Source of the DNA: Deltaproteobacteria bacterium
Lineage (GTDB): Bacteria > Desulfobacterota > SM23-61
NCBI GenBank assembly: GCA_029857975.1
Contig: JAOUFX010000264.1
Location: 1 to 5,460, forward strand
Direction: 5' to 3'
Length of the DNA stretch: 5,460 bases
The notes beneath the pieces were generated by a model. That model saw only the letters and a list, made by a program, of their open reading frames with translations. It was not told where the DNA came from and made no database searches. Both the position numbers and the translations under genes were made by a program. Shown here piece after piece: positions 1 to 3,774 of the stretch (position 1 is the stretch's first letter; each line of letters opens with the position of its first letter).

Positions 1-62
1 GTTTCAGAACCAACATAGCCGGTGCCACCGGTGACAAGTTTAGCCGTTTGCTCGTTATTCAT
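1..62 (-). CDS. NAD-dependent epimerase/dehydratase (extended SDR), N-terminal fragment, cut by left edge
   Basis: Only the first 20 complete codons are in the window: MNNEQTAKLVTGGTGYVGSE. The segment VTGGTGYVGS is the glycine-rich TGxxGxxG nucleotide-binding motif that opens the Rossmann fold of extended short-chain dehydrogenases, such as nucleotide-sugar epimerases and dehydratases, dihydroflavonol-reductase-like proteins and 3-beta-HSD-like proteins. The motif begins about 10 residues from the start, where this family normally has it, which supports the ATG at 62-60. A good ribosome binding site (AGGAG, 70-74) lies 7 nt before that ATG. NAD(P) binding is supported by the motif. The substrate cannot be told, because the catalytic Tyr-x-x-x-Lys and the substrate domain lie off the left edge. 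It is 374 bp downstream of the dehydratase gene and may have its own promoter, so co-transcription with that gene is uncertain. Confidence 0.8.
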   Translation of the reverse strand, partial: MNNEQTAKLVTGGTGYVGSE

Positions 63-69
63 CTGAATT

Positions 70-74
70 CTCCT
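70..74 (-). promoter_or_regulatory. Ribosome binding site of the epimerase gene
   Basis: The minus strand reads AGGAG followed by 7 nt and then ATG. This is near-ideal Shine-Dalgarno strength and spacing, and it fixes the start codon at 62-60. Confidence 0.7.
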
Positions 75-116
75 ACATGTCCTTTTTTAGTTGGGTTATT
101 TCCTGTCAAGAACGAT

Positions 117-145
117 TTTATAGCAATCCGTAATCCACAAATGAA
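117..145 (-). promoter_or_regulatory. Possible extended -10 promoter for the epimerase gene
   Basis: On the minus strand, TGCTATAAA (125-117) resembles an extended -10 element (TGnTATAAT) with 5 of 6 core matches. At 17-bp spacing the -35 position (145-140) reads TTCATT, a poor match, which is tolerated when an extended -10 is present. The start of transcription would be near 110, giving a leader of about 48 nt to the ATG. A 10-bp palindrome TGAATATTCA (142-151) overlaps the -35 position. The assignment rests on sequence likeness only. Confidence 0.35.
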
Positions 146-317
146 TATTCAAGGTCATATGTTCGATTGGTAAATGAAAAAAACGTTCTGTTGCTTCCTG
201 AACTCTTTATCTCCCATTGTTAATTCTTTATGCTGTAATGTTTCAGGCAAGTCAAGAGAAAAAAGGTGTTCGTTTGGCAGTGTTTGGTGAATTGGGATCA
301 AACCTACACTATTCACT

Positions 318-341
318 ATGATGATAAGGATGATGATAGGG
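318..341. repeat. Two-copy 12-bp tandem direct repeat
   Basis: ATGATGATAAGG (318-329) is followed directly by ATGATGATAGGG (330-341), matching at 11 of 12 positions. It is non-coding, about 95 bp after the end of the dehydratase gene. Replication slippage would explain it; no function is apparent. Confidence 0.6.
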
Positions 342-436
342 GGACAGGCTGTTTTCTCCCAAATTAGGGAAAATATCGGGGGTCCGGCAACGGTTGGGAC
401 GGGGCAGGAGGACAGGGGAAGGCCCTTTTTAATTCC

Positions 437-1918
437 TTATTCCTTGCGGGGCTCCGCCGGGAACCTCAGGATTGGTTTTTTTTCGGGCACGCCGGCAATA
501 TCCCGGGCCAGGCTCTTCTTCTCCTCCATGTCCGTGTACCTTCCGATCATCATCTTATTGGCAAAAGGAGAACCGGCCCCGTGCATGCAAACCAAGAGAC
601 TCCGGCCGCAGGTCATCCGTTCGATCAAACGAATCATCCGCATGCGATGTTCGGTTGGAATATCGGCAACCCCTTTTAAGTATTTCTCCAGAAGCGGCCT
701 GACTTTGGGATTTCGATAGTCCTTTTCCGAGGGCATGGTTCCGATGATGCCCCCGCAGATATCCTGGGCCAGCCGGGCAATCTCGTAGGGGAAGCGAGTC
801 ACGTTCAACTTGGTTACGTAGGAGAGGAGTTTATTCATCACCGCCACGCCCGAAGGAGTAATCTCCCCTTGAGACGAACAGGCCAGGGAACCCTGGTACA
901 TGGTTTCGTTGAGAGCGCACATTTCGATGATCTTATCCTTCACATGGGAAGCGTTGGCGATACCGTTATACTCGGCAATCAATGCCGCGGCCCCGATGAG
1001 CACGTCCATACCTCCGGCCGAGCAGGCGCCATAGTTCTGGCGGTGGAGTCCGGCAAACCGCTCTACGATGAGGCTGGCGAACTCGGACTCTCCAGCCAGG
1101 AACACCCGTTCCCAGGGGACGAAAACATCATCGAAGAACACCCACATGGCATACCGGCCGAACTTCGTATTGCCCATGTCAAACTCCGTCCCCTCGAGGA
1201 GGCGGTCATCCATGGAATGCCGGCCGAAGACATAGGTAATCCCCTTGGTATCGACAGGCAGGGCAAAGGAAACCGCATAGTCCTTATCCTCGGGGCGCAG
1301 GGAAACCGAGGGCATGGCCAGGAACTCTTCATGATTCAAAATCCCGCCCTGGTGGCCCTTCGCCCCCCGAACCACGATTCCGTTTTTGCGCTTCTCCACG
1401 ATCCGGAGATAGAGGTCGGGGTCTTTCTGCTGGGCCGGCTTCAGGCTCCGGTCCCCTCTGGGGTCGGTCATCGTCCCATGGACCATGATGTCCTCCTCTT
1501 GGACCCAGGTCAGGTAATCCTTGAAGCGCGAATGATACGGGGTCTCATACTTATGGTCCGTCTCATAGGTCACGCTATAAAGAGCGTTCAGGGCGTCCCA
1601 TCCCATACAGCGCTGGGCGCATTCCCCGGTCTTCTGGGCCACGAAGCGGATCAGCTTCACCTTGTCCATCAAGTCCTGGATGTTGTTATGTACCGATACG
1701 TAGCGGTTCACCGGCTCATTCACCAAGGGAGACTGGATCGTGAAGAGGTTGCGGTATTGCGGATCGTTGGCATACCGGAAAGTCAGGGCAGCTCCGCTCG
1801 CCGACCCCTTGATCAGGGGGTGGTCGATGATCTCCCCCACCCGTTCCCCCATAATGTACACTTCCGGTTTTTGTTTTCGAATACTGTCCCAATACTGCTG
1901 TTCGGTTCGAATTCCCAT
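437..1918 (-). CDS. 4-hydroxybutyryl-CoA dehydratase-like flavoprotein (AbfD/HpaB family), [4Fe-4S] ligands intact
   Basis: This 493-residue protein has the full length usual for the family and looks intact. In 4-hydroxybutyryl-CoA dehydratase (AbfD) of Clostridium aminobutyricum, FAD and an unusual [4Fe-4S] cluster held by Cys99, Cys103, His292 and Cys299 dehydrate 4-hydroxybutyryl-CoA to crotonyl-CoA by a ketyl-radical route. Here Cys100, Cys104, His292 and Cys299 occur in matching contexts (CAQRC and HRQNYGAC), and Tyr296 is kept. The flavin/acyl-CoA-fold core motifs are also clear: HGTMTDPRGDRS (147-158), DPDLYLRIVEKR (166-177), GIVVRGAKGHQ (180-190), NVTRFPYEIARLAQDI (372-387) and MHGAGSP (445-451). 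Simple HpaB-type monooxygenases lack the cluster ligands, so a dehydratase-like, oxygen-sensitive cytoplasmic enzyme is favoured. However, the positions equivalent to AbfD Thr190, Glu257, Lys300 and Glu455 read Gly191, Ala257, Ser300 and Val443, so the true substrate may not be 4-hydroxybutyryl-CoA. I therefore give no gene symbol. The ATG at 1918 has a strong ribosome binding site and matches the family N-terminus (TEQQYWDSIRKQKPEVYIMG). It seems to be transcribed alone, from a promoter near 2042-2070. Confidence 0.85.
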   Translation of the reverse strand: MGIRTEQQYWDSIRKQKPEVYIMGERVGEIIDHPLIKGSASGAALTFRYANDPQYRNLFTIQSPLVNEPVNRYVSVHNNIQDLMDKVKLIRFVAQKTGECAQRCMGWDALNALYSVTYETDHKYETPYHSRFKDYLTWVQEEDIMVHGTMTDPRGDRSLKPAQQKDPDLYLRIVEKRKNGIVVRGAKGHQGGILNHEEFLAMPSVSLRPEDKDYAVSFALPVDTKGITYVFGRHSMDDRLLEGTEFDMGNTKFGRYAMWVFFDDVFVPWERVFLAGESEFASLIVERFAGLHRQNYGACSAGGMDVLIGAAALIAEYNGIANASHVKDKIIEMCALNETMYQGSLACSSQGEITPSGVAVMNKLLSYVTKLNVTRFPYEIARLAQDICGGIIGTMPSEKDYRNPKVRPLLEKYLKGVADIPTEHRMRMIRLIERMTCGRSLLVCMHGAGSPFANKMMIGRYTDMEEKKSLARDIAGVPEKKPILRFPAEPRKE

Positions 1919-2035
1919 GTACCCTCCTACATGGATATGACTGATTTTTTAGGAGTTTGGCGCTAGCCTCGAGCCTTCCTCAAGGGTTTTCCCGCCATCC
2001 TCCCCGATGATTGTAATGGAATGAGCGAAAATGGC
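1919..2035 (-). promoter_or_regulatory. Long, possibly structured 5' leader of the dehydratase mRNA
   Basis: If the promoter at 2042-2070 is used, the mRNA has a leader of about 116 nt. It contains short complementary segments: GGCG (1998-1995) with CGCC (1961-1958) could close a stem enclosing GGGAAAACCC (1994-1985) and CCTTGAGGAAGG. An 11-codon reading frame (MAGKPLRKARG, starting near 2000) lies inside, but its ribosome-binding-like GGGGAGG abuts its ATG. I match this leader to no known riboswitch class. Confidence 0.25.
1922..1928 (-). promoter_or_regulatory. Strong but close-set ribosome binding site of the dehydratase gene
   Basis: The minus strand reads AGGAGGG, then TAC, then ATG. 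The Shine-Dalgarno match is full, but it leaves only 3-4 nt before the start codon, shorter than the usual 5-9. No other in-frame start nearby has comparable support. An ATG directly followed by a TAG stop overlaps the front of this site. Confidence 0.65.
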
Positions 2036-2041
2036 CCTTCC

Positions 2042-2070
2042 ATTATACTTTTGAACCGTAATTGTGGAAA
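2042..2070 (-). promoter_or_regulatory. Sigma70-type promoter for the dehydratase gene
   Basis: On the minus strand a perfect -10 box TATAAT (2047-2042) lies 17 bp after TTTCCA (2070-2065), which matches 4 of 6 positions of the -35 consensus. Transcription would begin near 2035, leaving an untranslated leader of about 116 nt before the ATG at 1918. This is the best promoter-like sequence in the window, and it lies in the expected place between the efflux operon and the dehydratase gene. Confidence 0.55.
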
Positions 2071-2093
2071 TAAGAAATACGCCGAGGCATCCC

Positions 2094-2103
2094 GGTCGGA
2101 CCT
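2094..2103. repeat. Copy of a 10-nt sequence with a palindromic core, upstream of the dehydratase promoter
   Basis: GGTCGGACCT contains the odd-centred palindrome GGTC-G-GACC. It ends 24 bp upstream of the putative -35 box, roughly 60 bp before the predicted transcription start. The same 10-nt sequence, inverted, is at 2348-2357 in this gap, and a third copy is at 3624-3633 inside the outer-membrane channel gene. It could be a regulator-binding site; this is unproven. Confidence 0.3.
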
Positions 2104-2276
2104 GGTTAATTATTAAATATTGTACAAGAACAACGTGGAAAAACGGTTATTTTTGGACGTTAGAACGACATTATTGAACCCCAAATCATCCTGCTAAGAC
2201 GATAGAAATGCAATTGAAACCGGTGCTATTTTTCCGGCCGTTCCGGGGCAGATCTTATGGAGCTGATTTTGACCAC

Positions 2277-2308
2277 AAAAAAGGGGATTTAAGGCGAAAA
2301 AGAGCCTT
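2277..2308 (-). terminator. Weak candidate terminator of the efflux operon
   Basis: The minus strand reads AAGGC-TCTTTTTC-GCCTT (2308-2291), a 5-bp stem with an 8-nt loop, then AAATCCCC and a run of six T (2282-2277). It lies about 65 nt after the channel gene stop, where a terminator is expected. The stem is short and the T tract is 8 nt away from it, so it is not a textbook rho-independent terminator. Confidence 0.25.
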
Positions 2309-2347
2309 CTATGGGAGTATATGTATATTAAAATCAAAGAATTGGCT

Positions 2348-2357
2348 AGGTCCGACC
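2348..2357. repeat. Inverted copy of the 10-nt palindromic-core sequence
   Basis: AGGTCCGACC is the exact reverse complement of 2094-2103. The match extends to 12 of 13 positions if three more bases are counted. It lies 16-25 bp beyond the stop codon of the outer-membrane channel gene. Confidence 0.3.
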
Positions 2358-2372
2358 CGGAAGAAGGAAAAC

Positions 2373-3770
2373 TTATTCTCTTCCCCCGCCCAATACCGCG
2401 TAAAGCCGCACCTGGTTGGCGAGATTCACCAGACGGATGGCAATGAGCCCCGCTTGTGCTGCATAGAGGGAGCGTTGCGCATCGAGGACGCTCAGGTAGC
2501 TGTCAACTCCCCTTTCATAACGCAAATTGGAGAGGCGGTAGGTTTCGGCAACGGCATTCACCAGCGATTGTTGCGCCGATAGCTGTTCCTCCACCGTGCC
2601 CTTTACGGCAAGGGCATCGGCCACTTCCCTGAAGGCCGTCTGGATGGTTTTCTCGTATTGGGCCAAGGCGATTTCCCTTTCCACTTTACTGGCCTCATAT
2701 GCCGACCACGTGCGGGCGTCAAAAATCGGCATGGCGATCTGCGGCGCGAGGCTCCACGTACCCGAGCCGGATTTGAAGAGCCCGGATAGCTCGCTGCTTG
2801 CGGTTCCGACGGCTGTCGTCAGGGCGATTCGAGGGAAAAAAGCCGCTCGGGCGGCGCCAATAAAGGCATTGGCGGCCTTGAGCCGATGTTCCGCCGCCAG
2901 AATATCCGGCCTGCGCAACAGCACCTCCGAGGGTATGCCGGAGGAAATTTCTTCCGGAGGGCTTACGTTGTCCAGCTCCGCGGGCAAGAGCTCGCTCGGC
3001 AGCGGAGAACCGACCAGAAGGTTCAAGGCGTTTTGATCCTGAGCCGTCAGTTGGGTGTAGCGGGCGACTTCTCCCCTGGCCGCATCCACTTGGGTTTGCG
3101 CTTGACGGAGATCCAGCCCCGATGCAAGCCCCTCTTCATAGCGCCGACGAATCAAACTGTATACCACCTGTTGGGTTTCCAGGGTGGACTGGGCCAGTTT
3201 GAGCCTTTCCCGATCCGCGGCAAGGGTGATATAGGAATTGGCCACCGCCGACACCAGCAAGATCCGGACGCTCCGGCGGGCCTGATCCGTAGCCAGATAT
3301 TCTTCCAGTGCCCGGTCTTTCAAGCTCTGGATGCGGCCGAAGAAGTCAATCTCCCAGGAACTGATCCCAAGACTGACGCTGTATTGTTCCGCGGTCATTG
3401 CTTTGCCGGTGGTCGAAAGATCGGCTGGCACACGTTGCTGACTCCCACTGCCAACCGCATTGACCGCAGGCAGAAGCTCCGCCCGCTGAATGCCATACAG
3501 CGCCCTCGTCTTTTGCACATTCAAAGCGGCCAGCCGGAGGTCGCGATTGTTTTTCAGGGCTGACTCCAGGATCTTTTTCAGCTTCTCGTCGGTGAAAAAT
3601 TCCTGCCACCTCACCTCGGGCGGGGTCGGACCTTTGGTTTCACTGTAGGCCGTGCCGGTCGGCCACCCCCCGGGAATCGGAGCTTCCGGTCTTTCGTATT
3701 TCGGGGCGAGGGTGCAGCCGCTCATCAAGAAGCCGATTCCAACCAATAGGAAAAACAGCTGTCTATTCAT
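2373..3770 (-). CDS. RND efflux outer-membrane channel lipoprotein, OprM/NodT family
   Basis: This complete 465-residue protein has the usual family length. In this family a trimer forms an outer-membrane beta-barrel with a long periplasmic alpha-helical tunnel, the exit duct for an RND pump. Residues 1-18 are a lipoprotein signal peptide with hydrophobic core LFFLLVGIGFLM and lipobox MSGC, so Cys19 would be lipidated. After it comes the typical CTLAPKYERPEAP. Two outer-membrane-efflux repeats follow (about 60-255 and 280-460). Their hallmarks are SWEIDFFGRI (138-147), YEEGLASGLDL (211-221), GIPSEVLLRRPDILAAEHRL (278-297), GAARAAFFPRIAL (305-317) and YERGVDSYLSVLDAQRSLY (418-436). The ATG at 3770 is supported by the signal peptide and by an AGGGG site (3780-3784) 9 nt upstream. 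It begins 4 nt after the pump's stop codon, so the two are co-transcribed and probably translationally coupled. It is the last gene of the operon, as in mexAB-oprM. The drug specificity cannot be read from this gene. Confidence 0.93.
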   Translation of the reverse strand: MNRQLFFLLVGIGFLMSGCTLAPKYERPEAPIPGGWPTGTAYSETKGPTPPEVRWQEFFTDEKLKKILESALKNNRDLRLAALNVQKTRALYGIQRAELLPAVNAVGSGSQQRVPADLSTTGKAMTAEQYSVSLGISSWEIDFFGRIQSLKDRALEEYLATDQARRSVRILLVSAVANSYITLAADRERLKLAQSTLETQQVVYSLIRRRYEEGLASGLDLRQAQTQVDAARGEVARYTQLTAQDQNALNLLVGSPLPSELLPAELDNVSPPEEISSGIPSEVLLRRPDILAAEHRLKAANAFIGAARAAFFPRIALTTAVGTASSELSGLFKSGSGTWSLAPQIAMPIFDARTWSAYEASKVEREIALAQYEKTIQTAFREVADALAVKGTVEEQLSAQQSLVNAVAETYRLSNLRYERGVDSYLSVLDAQRSLYAAQAGLIAIRLVNLANQVRLYAVLGGGRE

Positions 3771-3774
3771 ATCT

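Larger units (their letters stand above)
63..436. other. Intergenic region between dehydratase and epimerase genes (374 bp)
   Basis: I see no convincing gene on either strand. The region holds the epimerase ribosome binding site, a possible extended -10 promoter, a two-copy 12-bp tandem repeat (318-341) and a weak inverted repeat at 352-373 with a 2-nt bulge. There is no clear rho-independent terminator for the dehydratase gene: the bases after its stop codon are GC-rich but form no stable stem with a T tract. The side nearest the epimerase gene is AT-rich, as expected for a promoter region. Confidence 0.6.
1919..2372. other. Intergenic region between efflux operon and dehydratase gene (454 bp)
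   Basis: This stretch is richer in A+T than the flanking genes, and I see no convincing protein-coding gene on either strand. It holds the end of the efflux transcript with a weak terminator-like hairpin, two copies of the AGGTCCGACC sequence, short palindromes including TTAATTATTAA and TTGTACAA between 2106 and 2128, the dehydratase promoter and its leader. Its size, composition and position mark it as the boundary between two transcription units. Confidence 0.6.

Noticed and set aside
85..114. TTGACA on the minus strand as a -35 box for the epimerase gene
   Set aside because: At 16-18 bp spacing the -10 position reads AAAAGG-like sequence with no match to TATAAT, and transcription would start within or next to the ribosome binding site.
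172..204. Possible terminator: GTTC...GAAC stem followed by seven T on the minus strand
   Set aside because: The stem has only 4 bp with an 11-nt loop and would be too weak; it is also more than 230 nt beyond the dehydratase stop codon.
352..373. Inverted repeat TTTTCTCCC-AAATTA-GGGAAAA
   Set aside because: Pairing needs a 2-nt bulge, and no T tract follows on either strand, so neither a terminator nor a stable structure is supported.
318..719. A 133-codon plus-strand frame beginning at the tandem repeat
   Set aside because: Most of it is antisense to the dehydratase C-terminus, and its start lies within the low-complexity ATGATG repeat.
869..1966. A 365-codon open frame on the plus strand, opposite the dehydratase gene
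   Set aside because: Its codons are exactly in register with the sense codons. Stops in that antisense frame would need sense TTA, CTA or TCA codons, which this GC-biased gene rarely uses. The product resembles no family I recognise, and it has no supporting context.
1960..1972. Adjacent GCTAGC and CTCGAG restriction sites, with GAATTC near two start codons, suggesting vector sequence
   Set aside because: The surrounding sequence is continuous natural intergenic DNA with no other vector parts; isolated six-base sites are expected by chance.
2208..2582. A 124-codon plus-strand frame running from the intergenic gap into the channel gene
   Set aside because: Its second half is antisense to the conserved channel C-terminus, its first half resembles nothing I know, and there is no good ribosome binding site.
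2886..3563. A 225-codon plus-strand open frame inside the outer-membrane channel gene
   Set aside because: It is the same antisense-in-register effect as above; the minus-strand channel gene has strong family motifs over its full length.
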